Of a stretch of 64,000 nt of DNA, positions 17,852 to 27,011 are shown one piece after another. Every line of letters begins with the position of its first letter. The first letter of the stretch is position 1. The stretch spans positions 124,001-188,000 of the forward strand of contig JACJXX010000002.1 of the NCBI GenBank assembly GCA_020636435.1, given 5' to 3'. The translations under genes were made by a program, and so were the position numbers. The notes beneath the pieces were generated by a model, which was not told where the DNA came from, did no database searches, and was given only the letters and a program-made list of their open reading frames with translations. This stretch comes from Lewinellaceae bacterium (GTDB lineage Bacteria; Bacteroidota; Bacteroidia; Chitinophagales; Saprospiraceae).

Positions 17852-18119
17852 CATGCGCATCAGGTTTATATGTTAACATAGTGGGCATTATGGCGAAATG
17901 GAACGCGGATTAGCGCGGATGCAGCGGATTGGCGCGGATTGGGGAACCAAAACCCCTACCCCTGCCACTTGACCAATGCCAGCCCGGATTTTCGCGGATA
18001 ATGGCCTCTCCGAGGCCGGAGCAAGCTCCCCAACTCGCGAAAACTGGCTGCACCCGCGAGAACCCGCGTTCCATCAAAAGCACTCAAACCCGCCTTAACA
18101 TTTTAACCTGATGCGCATG
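17852..18119. mobile_element. Quasi-palindromic MITE-like element
   Basis: CATGCGCATCAGGTT (17852-17866) is repeated in reverse at 18105-18119, and the similarity continues inward (ATGTT, later ATGGAACGCGG near 17897 against CCGCGTTCCAT near 18064). The 268-bp unit can fold on itself almost end to end. It has no coding capacity. Confidence 0.65.
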
Positions 18120-18257
18120 GGGGGTCCGGGTTGATGTTATTTATAGCAAACAAGGCGAATTTTTGAACGCGGAAGCGACCGCAGGGAGTCCCGCCTCCGC
18201 GGGCTGAAGCCGCTATGGCGGCCGAAAGCCCGCACCGACGAGGGAGGCCGGGATCGG

Positions 18258-18306
18258 AACGTGGACACGAGCGAAGCGGCTGACGGCGTAAGTAGGAATT
18301 TTTCCA
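18258..18306. repeat. Dispersed repeat, copy 1
   Basis: Contains GGACACGAGCGAAGCGGCTGA, then CGG-GTAA and TTTCCAG, closely matching 52950-53011. The surrounding 18120-18497 has no convincing gene; two overlapping minus-strand frames look like chance. Confidence 0.5.
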
Positions 18307-18497
18307 GTGCAGTAATGAGGCGCCTACCAGTCCGATAGGCATCTGCCTGTCGCACGACTTCGCAACCCCCATCCAAGGAAGTACCGACATTGATCCGCTC
18401 GGCGACCAGAAGCCCCCAAACCGCCAGGCCTGTATCTTCAGTAGCCTCTTTTTGGGTAGCCGAACAATAACGGCTACCACAGCACCCCAAGCCCCCC

Positions 18498-19142
18498 TCA
18501 CTCCACCCTAAAAAAGTAAAAACGCCCCACCTCCTCCGGGTTCGCATAAAACACCCCACCCTCTCCACCCTTCAGCAAGCGAAACTGGGTGGTGTTGATC
18601 TCCTGACAAACACCGAAATTATTGTCGTTCAGCCCGAAATCGTTACCAATAAAGCGGAGGGATTCGCATTCATTTTCTCCGAAGCTGCTGTCCAGCAAGC
18701 TCAGGCAATAGATTCCTGCTTTCCGGGGAATGATCCCGATCTGGAAGGCACAGCTGTCGCTATCGCAGACGATGGTTATTTCTTTGGCCAACCTTCTGTC
18801 TAAATAGGGGGAAGGTATGATCTCTCCGGTCGTGCTGAAGATATCGAAATCTTCGATGCCATCTACGATCGTTTCATTATCGGGCATGGCCTCAAAAACC
18901 TGCACGGCAAACGAGGCCAGTTGGCCTGCATTGTCGTGGGTTGTCCTGCTGTTGTCCAGGGGGATCTGGCTGCTGAAGCTCGCTCCCAATAAGATGGTAT
19001 CTCCGATAGTGTAATTGTCCTGCAGCGGAAGAATAGCTGCGGTATAAGACGACTGATCATGAAGCTTGCCATTACAATCGTCGCACTGAAAATTGCTGAA
19101 GAGCAAAAAAAGGCAGAAGAGGAAAGTGCCGTACTTACTCAT
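18498..19142 (-). CDS. Putative lipoprotein of unknown function
   Basis: 214 residues, ATG at 19140-19142. The N terminus has a type II signal peptide (YGTFLFCLFLLFSNFQC), so the protein is probably a lipoprotein. The mature part is beta-rich with several cysteines (CDDCNG, CDSDSC, ENECES), as in Bacteroidota surface lipoproteins with Ig-like folds. No family recognised. It stands alone. Confidence 0.7.
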   Translation of the reverse strand: MSKYGTFLFCLFLLFSNFQCDDCNGKLHDQSSYTAAILPLQDNYTIGDTILLGASFSSQIPLDNSRTTHDNAGQLASFAVQVFEAMPDNETIVDGIEDFDIFSTTGEIIPSPYLDRRLAKEITIVCDSDSCAFQIGIIPRKAGIYCLSLLDSSFGENECESLRFIGNDFGLNDNNFGVCQEINTTQFRLLKGGEGGVFYANPEEVGRFYFFRVE

Positions 19143-19180
19143 GATCTTATTTTTCTATGGTTTATTACTTCTTGATCCAG

Positions 19181-19429
19181 CTACCATCCCACCTTGAGGA
19201 TGGCGGGCGCGCCCTCGCAAAGGATGCAGTAGTACACCTTCTCGCCTTTTTGGGCGCCGATGTCGGCGGTGAATTTCGGCTCCACTTCCATGTGGGGGAA
19301 GACGCCGTAGCTCAGGGCTTGCAAGAAGGGCAGGAAGAAGGCGTTTTTAGTAGCTTCTTCGGTGGCCACCTGGGCGCGCAGTTTGGCGATGCGCTCGCTG
19401 AGTTGTTTCAGGTTGTTGATGAGGTCCAC
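19181..19429 (-). pseudogene. N-terminal fragment of a type I restriction-like endonuclease
   Basis: 82 codons from a GTG (19427-19429). The sequence LKQLSERIAKLRAQVATEEATKNAFFLPFLQALSYGVF...KFTADIGAQKGEKVYYCIL matches the conserved start of type I restriction/HsdR-N-like proteins, where the next motif would be the PAILIE(C/A)K catalytic strand. Here it reads PAILKVGW and stops, so the catalytic Glu/Lys and the rest are missing. An abandoned gene fragment; an inverted repeat follows upstream at 19446. Confidence 0.65.
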
Positions 19430-19445
19430 GGCGCGTTGGTTTTAA

Positions 19446-19478
19446 GTCAGCAGACAACTCGAAGTTGTCTGCTGACTT
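19446..19478. repeat. Perfect 33-base palindrome
   Basis: AGTCAGCAGACAACT, a CGA centre, then the exact reverse complement. A shortened copy (CTGACAACTTCGAGTTGTCTG) follows at about 19492-19512. Could be a recombination or protein-binding site; the rest of 19430-19784 shows no gene. Confidence 0.6.
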
Positions 19479-19784
19479 GCGCCCTTTGAGCTGACAACTT
19501 CGAGTTGTCTGCTCAATTGAAAAGTAATTCCAGTTACAGATTACTTGATTTTTTTGCTGCTACCATGAACCAGATTTTGCTCTAAAGTAACTATTATGTG
19601 GTTAATACGCAATATCGTACTACGATCTTGATGGCTTCCTGGTTCCCTTAGTGCCTTCGTAACGAAAGGCTCCGCCAACTACCCCTTCCCTCCAAACATG
19701 CTCTAAACTCCAGGACGAAAATTCGGTTCTTTGGAAAAATCTAATCTGTCGAAATTTGTACAAACTCAAAAGCGCTGGCTTGTA

Positions 19785-20174
19785 CTATGGTATGCTCTTA
19801 AGCTCAACAATGGCCAGGCTGCACACAATCCCGATCTCCACCAAAAAGTAAATCACTCCCAAGGCCGTCAGCTGCGGGTACCAGTAAACCACCAGCCCCA
19901 GCGTCAAGCAACAGTACAGCAGGTTGGCGATGGCTATCCCCTTCAAGAAAGGCCCGTGGTTTTGGGTAGGGAACCAATGGCAGCTCAGGGAGTAAACAGC
20001 AAAGGCGCCGGCGATGGCGGCCAGCGGGTAGAGCACCCTGGGAGGCATGCCAAAAATATGCTCCCACTGCACCAAAACCACGCCCAGGAGGAAGGCCGAC
20101 AGCAGGGCGCCGAGGCCGTCGATCAGAAAGAGCTTCCTGGGGGACAAGGTAGCTACAAGCTTTGCACCCTTCAT
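19785..20174 (-). CDS. Four-helix membrane protein, unknown function
   Basis: 129 residues taking ATG 20172-20174, whose bases overlap the stop of the upstream gene (ATGA). Four hydrophobic helices are visible (IDGLGALLSAFLLGVVLV, VLYPLAAIAGAFAVYSL, FLKGIAIANLLYCCLTLGLVV, and ALGVIYFLVEIGIVCSLAIVEL). It resembles small Bacteroidota membrane proteins of unknown role. Coupled with the gene at 20171-20422. Confidence 0.7.
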   Translation of the reverse strand: MKGAKLVATLSPRKLFLIDGLGALLSAFLLGVVLVQWEHIFGMPPRVLYPLAAIAGAFAVYSLSCHWFPTQNHGPFLKGIAIANLLYCCLTLGLVVYWYPQLTALGVIYFLVEIGIVCSLAIVELKSIP

Positions 20175-20422
20175 AACTCCCGCTCTCTTTGCTCTTCCCG
20201 AATGGCTTTCAGCTCCGGCCACAAGGACAATAAGCCGCCTAAAGAACAGATGGCAATGATCAAAACCGGGAGGCCGGCGCCTTCTCCGCTGGCGTATCCC
20301 CGCAGGCCGAAGTACGATAAACCAAGAATGAGGGGGATGGATATCCCGATCAATGTTTTGATGCCTTGCGCTTTCTTCCGGAGTTCGGCGCCGGTGCGCT
20401 TTTTCAGGGCTTCTTTTTTCAT
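20171..20422 (-). CDS. Small two-helix membrane protein
   Basis: 83 residues, ATG at 20420-20422. A basic N terminus (KKEALKKRTGAELRKKAQG) precedes two hydrophobic helices (TLIGISIPLILGLSYFGL and GLPVLIIAICSLGGLLSLW) and a charged tail (EQREREL). Its stop overlaps the next gene's ATG, so both are made together. No family recognised. Confidence 0.65.
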   Translation of the reverse strand: MKKEALKKRTGAELRKKAQGIKTLIGISIPLILGLSYFGLRGYASGEGAGLPVLIIAICSLGGLLSLWPELKAIREEQREREL

Positions 20423-20464
20423 TTAGGGTTTGGCTTTGTTGATGATCTCATGAATGTAGCACAT

Positions 20465-20556
20465 ACTGCTGGACATTTTCTGGGCTGTGCACGAATGCAC
20501 GGATACACGGATACACGGATACACGGATACACAATAACCCCAAAATGTCCAGTAGT
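20465..20556. repeat. Inverted-repeat element enclosing an octamer tandem repeat
   Basis: ACTGCTGGACATTTT (20465-20479) pairs with AAAATGTCCAGTAGT (20542-20556). Between them GGATACAC is repeated four times without change (20501-20532), with a degenerate copy before. Confidence 0.6.
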
Positions 20557-20603
20557 GTGAATAGTAGTATTAAACCCAAAAGTACACAACATGGACCGCT
20601 TCT

Positions 20604-21374
20604 CTACTCACAACACCCCTCCAGCGCAAACAGCTCCGCCACTTCCTGCTGCGACAACGCCCGGTCATAAATAAGAATATCATCGATCCGGCCGGTGAAG
20701 TCCGTTCCGACGAACACGTCGCCCACATCCTGGGCGATGTGGAGGTTGCTGCAATTGGCGTTCCCCGATGCCGTCGCATCCAGGTTGCCGTTGAAGTAGA
20801 GCTGGTAATCATCGCCGTCCTTGACGGCCACCACGTGGTGCCACTGGCCGGTCAGGGCGTCTATTTCTTCCTGGCAGCCATTGGAGGCAATTGTCTTATC
20901 CGCCCAGACGGAATTGTTGTGCCCGAACACCGCCCGCCGGCAATCGTATAGCGCAACCGACCATTCTCCTCTGCGGTTGGGGCACCTGGACTGATCGCCT
21001 CGGGAAAACAGCACCTCAAAACTGCCATCCTCCCGGGCGCCTTCCGGTCGGTACCAGAGGGAGAGGGAAAAGGTGTTCCGCCCGTTGAGGAAATTCGAGT
21101 TGGTGGTGGTCAGGAATTCATCGTTACCCGAGCTATTGTCGAATTGGTAGGCGCAGTCGGCATTGCCGTTCCGGTCCGCTGCGGGAATGGCAGTTGTCGG
21201 GTTGGTGAGGCCGTTGTTGTTGGGGGATTCGTCAGCCAGGGCGCCGCCGTTGAAGGGGTAAAAGGCGATCACGCCGTTTTGCAGGTTGGGGGGCAGGCAG
21301 TCGACGGTGAATTCTTCAGGGTCGCCACAGCTGAACAGGCTGATGATCAGAAAGAGCACGATGGGTTTCTTCAT
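20604..21374 (-). CDS. LamG-domain lipoprotein
   Basis: 256 residues, ATG at 21372-21374. A lipoprotein signal (MKKPIVLFLIISLFSC) is followed by a concanavalin A-like LamG/LamGL domain: GVIAFYPFNGGALADES near the start, FSLSLWYRPEG, WHHVVAVKDGDDYQLYFNGNL and GRIDDILIYDRALSQQEVAEL at the end. This is a typical surface lipoprotein of Bacteroidota; LamGL modules bind carbohydrates or proteins. The ligand is unknown. Confidence 0.9.
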   Translation of the reverse strand: MKKPIVLFLIISLFSCGDPEEFTVDCLPPNLQNGVIAFYPFNGGALADESPNNNGLTNPTTAIPAADRNGNADCAYQFDNSSGNDEFLTTTNSNFLNGRNTFSLSLWYRPEGAREDGSFEVLFSRGDQSRCPNRRGEWSVALYDCRRAVFGHNNSVWADKTIASNGCQEEIDALTGQWHHVVAVKDGDDYQLYFNGNLDATASGNANCSNLHIAQDVGDVFVGTDFTGRIDDILIYDRALSQQEVAELFALEGCCE

Positions 21375-21474
21375 TTTCAGAGCTTTATATTAGGGTTTAT
21401 AAATGAGCGCTTATTGGTGTTTTGATATTTTTATAACGAAGATTTGGTTTTCTTATTTCCTGCCCTGTAACCCC

Positions 21475-22662
21475 TTACTCCTCTATATACCTTTTCACAA
21501 ATTCCACCAGCTCTTCCCCATGCAAATTCTTACCCACCACCTTCCCCTCCGCATCCAGCAGGAAGTTGGCGGGGATCGTCTGCAGGCGCAGGGCGTCCAT
21601 CAGAGGGGCATCGTCGCCCAGCAGGTGGGAGGCGTGGCGCCAGCGGTGGGCGCCGTCCTGTTCGATGGCCTTCTTCCAGGTGGTTGCGCTGCCGTCCAGA
21701 GCGTATCCGATAACCTGAAAGCCTCGCTCATGGTAGGTGTCCCATAACGGCGCCAATACCTCCCGGTTCTCGCGGCGGCAGGGCGCGCACCAGGACGCCC
21801 AGAGGTCGAGCAGGGTGAGGCGTTCGCCCAGCAGTTGGTACAGGGCCACGGTATCGCCCGACAGCAGGGGCATGGGGAAATCCGGAATCTTGTCGCCTTT
21901 GAGCACGGGCAGCTGTTCCCGGCTGCTCTTTTCGCACAGCTGCACTACCCAGGGATGCTCCGGGTACCGGCCCTGCCATTTCCGGCACTGGGCAATCAGG
22001 AATTCCGGTATCCTTTCGTAATCGTTTTCCGGGCTCACCCAGCGGAGGGCGGTCAAGGCCGGCAGCAGGTAATCGGTAGCTTGGGCAAAGCTCATCAATG
22101 CCTGCTGAAAGTTCAGCCGGGCTTTCTCTGCTTCCAGCAGTTGCTCCGCATCGTGGCCCTCCGGATCATGGCCCTGAAGGAATTGCCGATGCGCCTCCAG
22201 CCGGATGTCTCTCAACCGCAGCAAAGCGGCGTTCTCGGGCGAAGGGTTCCGGATGGAAAAGCTGCTTTGGAATTGCCCGGCAGCGGCAGCCACTTCCAGA
22301 GCCGCTCCGTTTTGCCAGATGATGGGAAAGTAATTGGCCGTTGCCGGGCGCTCATTGTCCAGCCGGTTGGCAAAGCGCGCTCCTTTTTGCTGAACGGCCA
22401 GTTCGAGTAAAATGGGGCTGGGTGCATCGGGCAGTTTTTCAAAAACAAAGCTGCCATCAGCCTGCACCGCCGCGGAATCCAACACCTGCCCGGCATAACC
22501 GGCGGCCACTTCATCCAGGGTGCGGGGTTGAACGAGGTAGACGACAGGAGCCCAGCTGCCGTCAGGCAGCAGTTCCAGCTTCCCGGAGAGCGGCGCTGGT
22601 TCGGTGCAGGCCGCCAGCAGAAAAGGAAGGATAACCGAGAAATAACAGATCCGTTTCATCAT
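21475..22662 (-). CDS. TlpA-like thioredoxin-fold lipoprotein
   Basis: 395 residues, ATG at 22660-22662. Lipoprotein signal (ICYFSVILPFLLAAC). The first ~250 residues form a domain common to Bacteroidota TlpA/ResA relatives; the C-terminal ~140 residues are a thioredoxin fold with active site WASWCAPCRREN and cis-Pro strand (QTIPANFLLD). It probably acts in the periplasm as a disulphide reductase or thiol-disulphide exchanger, for instance in cytochrome maturation. No partner gene lies next to it. Confidence 0.92.
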   Translation of the reverse strand: MMKRICYFSVILPFLLAACTEPAPLSGKLELLPDGSWAPVVYLVQPRTLDEVAAGYAGQVLDSAAVQADGSFVFEKLPDAPSPILLELAVQQKGARFANRLDNERPATANYFPIIWQNGAALEVAAAAGQFQSSFSIRNPSPENAALLRLRDIRLEAHRQFLQGHDPEGHDAEQLLEAEKARLNFQQALMSFAQATDYLLPALTALRWVSPENDYERIPEFLIAQCRKWQGRYPEHPWVVQLCEKSSREQLPVLKGDKIPDFPMPLLSGDTVALYQLLGERLTLLDLWASWCAPCRRENREVLAPLWDTYHERGFQVIGYALDGSATTWKKAIEQDGAHRWRHASHLLGDDAPLMDALRLQTIPANFLLDAEGKVVGKNLHGEELVEFVKRYIEE

Positions 22663-23252
22663 CAGGGGATTGAGGGCTCAAATATAGGAAAGATGAGGGG
22701 GTAACTCTATCATTAGAGTTGATGCGTTTAGTCACTTCCCGGATTTTCTTCTTCAAAGTTTTCCTTATCTTTTAGCCGAAAACAAAGAAGCTCTGTCGAA
22801 TATCCGATGGAACACACTACCTGCCCCAGTCGGGCTTTGACGTTGAGCTGTGTGCCGGCGATCCGCTGGAATGCCGGATGGGGCCCGACTGCCTATGCCT
22901 GAGTGCGATTCTAGTTTGTACCCCCTTATGTTTCTGGGCATGAAAACACCCGGAATTATTCCCTCGAAGTACTGTTACATGGTTTCCCGGTTCCATTGTT
23001 GAGGCCGTAGGCTCCATAACAGTGGAGCAAGGGGACTGTGAAACCGTGTTTCCCTGAATTTTAGGGGCATTTCCCCAAGCTATCTGATACATGGGTACAA
23101 ATGGGAATCGCACCCCTGTGCCTCCATGACCCGCCTGAGATGGATGAAGACGAGGGCTTTACAGACAGAATAAACGGCGATGCGAATGAGGAGCTACCCT
23201 TTTAGCCGCCCTGAGCTTTCTGTATTTTGCTGTCAAATCTACCACCTCGGCC
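22663..23252. other. Intergenic stretch with a MITE-like element
   Basis: Apart from the inverted-repeat element at 22904-23112 I see nothing coding here. The final 100 bases should hold the promoter of the GNAT gene at 23253. Confidence 0.45.
22904..23112. mobile_element. MITE-like inverted-repeat element
   Basis: TGCGATTC, three variable bases, TTTGTACCC at 22904-22923 is repeated in reverse at 23093-23112. The 209-bp unit has no coding capacity. No clear target duplication. Confidence 0.55.
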
Positions 23253-24008
23253 ATGAAGCTCAACATTAGAAAAACTACTTTAGAACAAATCCTGCCCCTC
23301 CGCCAGCTCTTCCTGCAGGAGGCCAACTTCCAGGTGCGCTACGACGCCTGCCACGCCCGCAATTGGTCCGACTCCTACCTCATTAGCGCCAATGGGCAGG
23401 ATCTTGGTTACGGCGCCGTAAAGGGCAAAGGCAATTTGCAGGACAAGGACGCCGTCTTTGAGTTTTACGTGATGCCTGCCTTCCGGTGCCAGGCCCGCCA
23501 GGCGTTTTCCGAACTGGTGCGTTGCTCCGGCGTCAAATACATCGAGTGCCAGAGCAACGACCGATTGCTGTCGGCCATGCTCTGCGAGTTTGCTCACCGC
23601 ATCTCTTCCGACACCATCCTGTTTGAAGACGATACGGCCACCCGCCTGCCCAATCCGGGCGCCATCTTCCGGCCCAAAAGCGAAGCAGACCAGATTCCCT
23701 GGCTCAAAGAGCGGGAAATTGGAAATTACGTCATCGAAGCAGGCGGCGACATTATCGGCACCGGCGGATTTCTGTTGCACTACAACCCGCCCTTCGCCGA
23801 CCTGTTCATGGAAGTGAAAAAAGAGCGCCGTCGGCAGGGCTTTGGCGCCTACCTGCTGCAGGAGCTGAAAAAGGCCTGTTACCAGGCGGGGCGGGTGCCG
23901 GGCGCCCGCTGTTCTATCCAAAACGAAGCCTCCCGCGCCTGCTTGCTCAAGGCAGGCTTCAAGATAGCCGGTTATCTGCTTGCGGGAGATATCCGGAAGA
24001 ACAGGTGA
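23253..24008 (+). CDS. GNAT-family N-acetyltransferase
   Basis: 251 residues, ATG at 23253. The C-terminal half carries the GNAT acetyl-CoA loop (RRRQGFGAYLLQEL), preceded by IGTGGFLLHYNPPFADLFMEV, and ends with SRACLLKAGF. The N-terminal ~120 residues look like a second, degenerate GNAT repeat (VFEFYVMPAFR), so it is a tandem GNAT. Substrate unknown. Single gene. Confidence 0.85.
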   Translation: MKLNIRKTTLEQILPLRQLFLQEANFQVRYDACHARNWSDSYLISANGQDLGYGAVKGKGNLQDKDAVFEFYVMPAFRCQARQAFSELVRCSGVKYIECQSNDRLLSAMLCEFAHRISSDTILFEDDTATRLPNPGAIFRPKSEADQIPWLKEREIGNYVIEAGGDIIGTGGFLLHYNPPFADLFMEVKKERRRQGFGAYLLQELKKACYQAGRVPGARCSIQNEASRACLLKAGFKIAGYLLAGDIRKNR

Positions 24009-24103
24009 CTCTTTATCTGGCGCCGGCCTCCATTGCCCGCCCTGTATCTACCCGAACGTCAATAGCGGCGCCTCAAACAAAAAATGAAGCTAAAGTAGCA
24101 GGG

Positions 24104-25057
24104 CTACCCCATCACCAGATATCCCAGGTAGAACACATAAACCCCCAAAAACAGCCCCCCTTCCCAGCGTTCCAGCCGGTGGCCTTTGCCGGTAAAAATA
24201 AAGAGAAAGAGCAGGGCGCCGGCCAGGATGTGCATGCCCAGGTCAAAGAAGGCGGGGCCGGTAACCGGCACCGGGAAAACGATGGCGGAGGCGCCCAGGA
24301 TGAAGAAGACGTTGAAGATGTTGGAGCCTACGATATTGCCAATGGCCATGTCGGTATTCTTCTTGCTGGCGGCGGCAATGCTGGTGGCCAGCTCCGGCAG
24401 GGACGTGCCGATAGAGACCACCGTCAGGCCGATGAGGCGCTCGGAGAGGCCAAACTTCAGAGCGATGGCCGTAGCGCCCTGCACGATGAAGTGCCCGCCA
24501 ATGACCAGCAAGGCCAGCCCCAGGGCGATGAACAGGATGGACCGGGGAATGCTGTATGCTTTTACTTCCATTGGTTCCTCCGGCTGGCTGCGGCGGATGA
24601 GCTGGAAGGTATACACCAGGAAAATGATGAAAAAAAAGATCATCACGATACCTTCTGAGCGGGTGATGACGTTTTCGGGCGACCCGTCCAGTAACACATC
24701 GCCGGCAGCCACCAGCACCAGCAGGGCCGCCAGAAAAGCAAGCGGAATCTCTATCCAGGTGGTGTTCGACTTGACGGCCAGGGGGGCATACAGGGCGGAG
24801 ATGCCCAGGATGAGCAAAATATTCAGGATATTGCTTCCGATGACGTTGCCCAGCACCAGGCCCGCATTCTGCTGGGCCGCCGCCATGAGGTTGACCGCCA
24901 GTTCCGGCGAAGAAGTCCCGAAAGCCACAATGGTCAGGCCAATGACGATGTTGGGCACCTTCAGGCGCTGGGCCAGGGCCGAAGCGCTGTCTACCAGCAT
25001 ATTGGCGCCGAAAATGAGCAATACAAACCCCGCAATGAGAATAAGCAGGCTGATCAT
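24104..25057 (-). CDS. Calcium/sodium antiporter (CaCA family, YrbG-like)
   Basis: 317 residues with about ten membrane helices. Both signature alpha repeats are seen: VAFGTSSPELAVN in the first half and VSIGTSLPELATS in the second, with the ion-coordinating glutamates; GN(V/I)(I/V)GSNI follows each. It exchanges Ca2+ for Na+ or H+ across the inner membrane. Full length for the bacterial family. Single gene. Confidence 0.95.
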   Translation of the reverse strand: MISLLILIAGFVLLIFGANMLVDSASALAQRLKVPNIVIGLTIVAFGTSSPELAVNLMAAAQQNAGLVLGNVIGSNILNILLILGISALYAPLAVKSNTTWIEIPLAFLAALLVLVAAGDVLLDGSPENVITRSEGIVMIFFFIIFLVYTFQLIRRSQPEEPMEVKAYSIPRSILFIALGLALLVIGGHFIVQGATAIALKFGLSERLIGLTVVSIGTSLPELATSIAAASKKNTDMAIGNIVGSNIFNVFFILGASAIVFPVPVTGPAFFDLGMHILAGALLFLFIFTGKGHRLERWEGGLFLGVYVFYLGYLVMG

Positions 25058-25171
25058 GAATCTTTAGTATTTTTTTGCAAATGAAGACTGCATAGCAGCA
25101 TTCGGCCACGGGCATTTCGTTTTTTTTTTAGAACCAAAAACGTGACTATTAAGCATCATGATTGTATGACG

Positions 25172-25262
25172 CCTGGCGCAAAATTTTGTAAGCCACCCTT
25201 CCCCTCCCGAGGGGAATGAGAAGGGGTTCCAGCAGAAAAGGCCTACAAAATTTTGCGCCAGG
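25172..25262. repeat. 19-bp perfect inverted repeat upstream of the broken GNAT
   Basis: CCTGGCGCAAAATTTTGTA (25172-25190) and its exact reverse complement (25244-25262) surround a 53-base spacer. It lies between divergently transcribed genes, so it is either a small MITE or a regulatory hairpin. Confidence 0.6.
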
Positions 25263-25277
25263 TGTATTTCATACCTC

Positions 25278-25954
25278 ATGAATAGTAACCCAAAAACAAT
25301 GAAAGGCATCATCATTCGAAACCTTACCCCAGCCGACTGGCCTTCCGTCCGCGACATCTACGAACAAGGCATCTCCACCGGCGATGCCACTTTCGAAACC
25401 CAGGCCCCGGAATGGCCCCGGTGGAACGATAAAATGCTGGATTGCTGCCGCCTGGCAGCCGCCCAGGAAGGCCGCCTCCTGGGCTGGGCCGCCCTTAGCC
25501 CCTATTCCAGCCGGGCGGTGTACCGGGGGGTAGCGGAAGTAAGCATTTATATCGACAACCTCCACCGTGGCCGGGGTGTCGGAAAGTTTCTGATGGAACA
25601 CCTCGTCGCCCAAAGCGAAGCCCATGGTTTATGGACCTTGCAGGCCAGCATCTTCCCGGAAAACAAGGCTAGTGCCTCGCGCACTAAATAACAGGATATA
25701 AAATGGACTCTTTTGCCGCCATACTGCGTTGTTCGTCGCTCATATAGTCCCGCTATGCTCGCTCCTCACGCCTTGTCTGGCAACAAAATAGCCTCATTTT
25801 CTATACCCTGTTACTTAATGCGCGAGGCACTAGTATTCGCCTTCACCAGAATGCCGGGTTCCGTACCGTCGGCGTCCGCGAGCGCATCGGGCAACAGCAT
25901 GGGGTATGGAGAGATGTGGTGTTGCTGGAACGTAGAAGTAAGGTGGTGGGTTGA
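25278..25954 (+). pseudogene. Phosphinothricin-type acetyltransferase broken by a MITE
   Basis: The first 132 codons (25278-25672) read a PAT/YwnH-type GNAT: RNLTPADWPSVRDIYEQGI, EVSIYIDNLHRGRGVGKFLM, and QASIFPENKAS. The 157-bp MITE then adds five codons and a stop (25689-25691). The missing end resumes right after it (25834-25954): IRLHQNAGFRTVGVRERIGQ...VVLLERRSK. Joining 25672 to 25834 gives 516 bases, a 171-residue protein of normal length for the family, so the insertion is recent and exact. The truncated product lacks the last strands and should be inactive. Confidence 0.88.
25673..25829. mobile_element. 157-bp MITE, copy A, inside the acetyltransferase gene
   Basis: Flanked by CTAG on both sides (25669-25672 and 25830-25833), one copy of which is needed to rebuild the host gene, so CTAG is the target duplication. 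The ends are TGCCTCGCGCA and its reverse complement; the inside is quasi-palindromic over the full length. A sister copy of identical length is at 61377-61533. Confidence 0.85.
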
Positions 25955-26030
25955 CGGGCTGCTCTCAGGTGGCGGGGCGGAGGTTTAGGATTTTTGATTT
26001 GCGATTTGCGATTTTTGATGTGCGATGCTA

Positions 26031-27011
26031 CTACTCCCCCTCCGCACTCCCCATCCGTTCCAGCAAAAGCACCACGGCCAGGCCCAGAACCATGGCTACC
26101 AGCGCAGCGAACAGGTGAGCATCGCCGACTTCGATGGCGAATTGCCCCGGCGTGAGGTTCACCTCTTTGATCACCTTTTGGACGGCCATGCCGTTTTCGA
26201 TGTCCACCAGCTCGCCGGCTTCGTTCAGGCCCAGCACCGGTTTGCGCCAGGGCCAGATTTTGTTGAGGGATCCCAGCATGAAGCCGGTGAGGGTAGCCAG
26301 GGTGGGATTGTGATAGTTTTTAAAGGTCCAGGACAAGACCCGGGAGAAGGTGGCCAGGCCCACCAGGCAGCCGGCGCCAAAGGCGCCGAGCAGCAGCAGC
26401 TTGTCGGGGTCCAGCGTCTTCAACGCTTCCTTGATGGTGGGGATGATGATGGTGTACATGCCCATCAGCAGGAGCATAAAGCTGCCGGAAATGCCGGGCA
26501 GGATAAGCGCGGAAATGGCAATGACCCCGGAGATGAAAACGAAACTGAGAGCAGCGCTGCCTTCCGCCGGCGTGGCGACAGTAATCAGATAGGCCAGAAT
26601 GGTGCCGGCCACCAGAGCGATGGCTTCGGTGACCGTCCAGCGCTTCACCTGCCGGGCGATGTAAATCGCCGAGGCGATGATGAGGCCAAAGAAAAAGGCC
26701 CACAACTGAATGGGGTAATTTTCCAGCAGATGGGTGATGAAAAAGACGCCGAACACGACGCCGGAGGCCATGCCGGCCAACAAAGCCGCCAGGAAGGGGC
26801 CGTTGGCCTTTTGCCAGGCAGCGCCCGGGCCTTCCCGGCGCAGGGTTACCCACACCTCCGGGCCGAGGATGTTTTTGATGGCCTCCAGCAGGGTCTCGTA
26901 GATGCCCGTGATGAAGGCTATCGTGCCGCCGGATACGCCCGGTATGACTTCCGCGATGCCCATGGCCATGCCCTTGAGGGCGAGGGCCAGTTGTCCACTC
27001 CATTTTTTCAT
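26031..27011 (-). CDS. DUF368 family polyprenyl-phosphate translocase
   Basis: 326 residues taking ATG 27009-27011 (MKKWSGQLALALKG); the frame beyond that is not convincing. The DUF368 signature GMAMGIAEVIPGVSGGTIAFITGIYE is at the N terminus, and a related ILPGISGSFMLLLMGMY occurs in the second half, giving an inverted-repeat membrane protein with about eight helices. DUF368 proteins (PopT) return undecaprenyl phosphate across the inner membrane for cell-wall and glycan synthesis. Lies just downstream of the caspase-FISUMP gene with the same orientation. Confidence 0.92.
   Translation of the reverse strand: MKKWSGQLALALKGMAMGIAEVIPGVSGGTIAFITGIYETLLEAIKNILGPEVWVTLRREGPGAAWQKANGPFLAALLAGMASGVVFGVFFITHLLENYPIQLWAFFFGLIIASAIYIARQVKRWTVTEAIALVAGTILAYLITVATPAEGSAALSFVFISGVIAISALILPGISGSFMLLLMGMYTIIIPTIKEALKTLDPDKLLLLGAFGAGCLVGLATFSRVLSWTFKNYHNPTLATLTGFMLGSLNKIWPWRKPVLGLNEAGELVDIENGMAVQKVIKEVNLTPGQFAIEVGDAHLFAALVAMVLGLAVVLLLERMGSAEGE

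Noticed and set aside
18103..18568. Overlapping minus-strand frames of 132 and 143 codons
   Set aside because: Composition is Arg/Ser/Gly-rich without any motif, and part of the region is a dispersed repeat.
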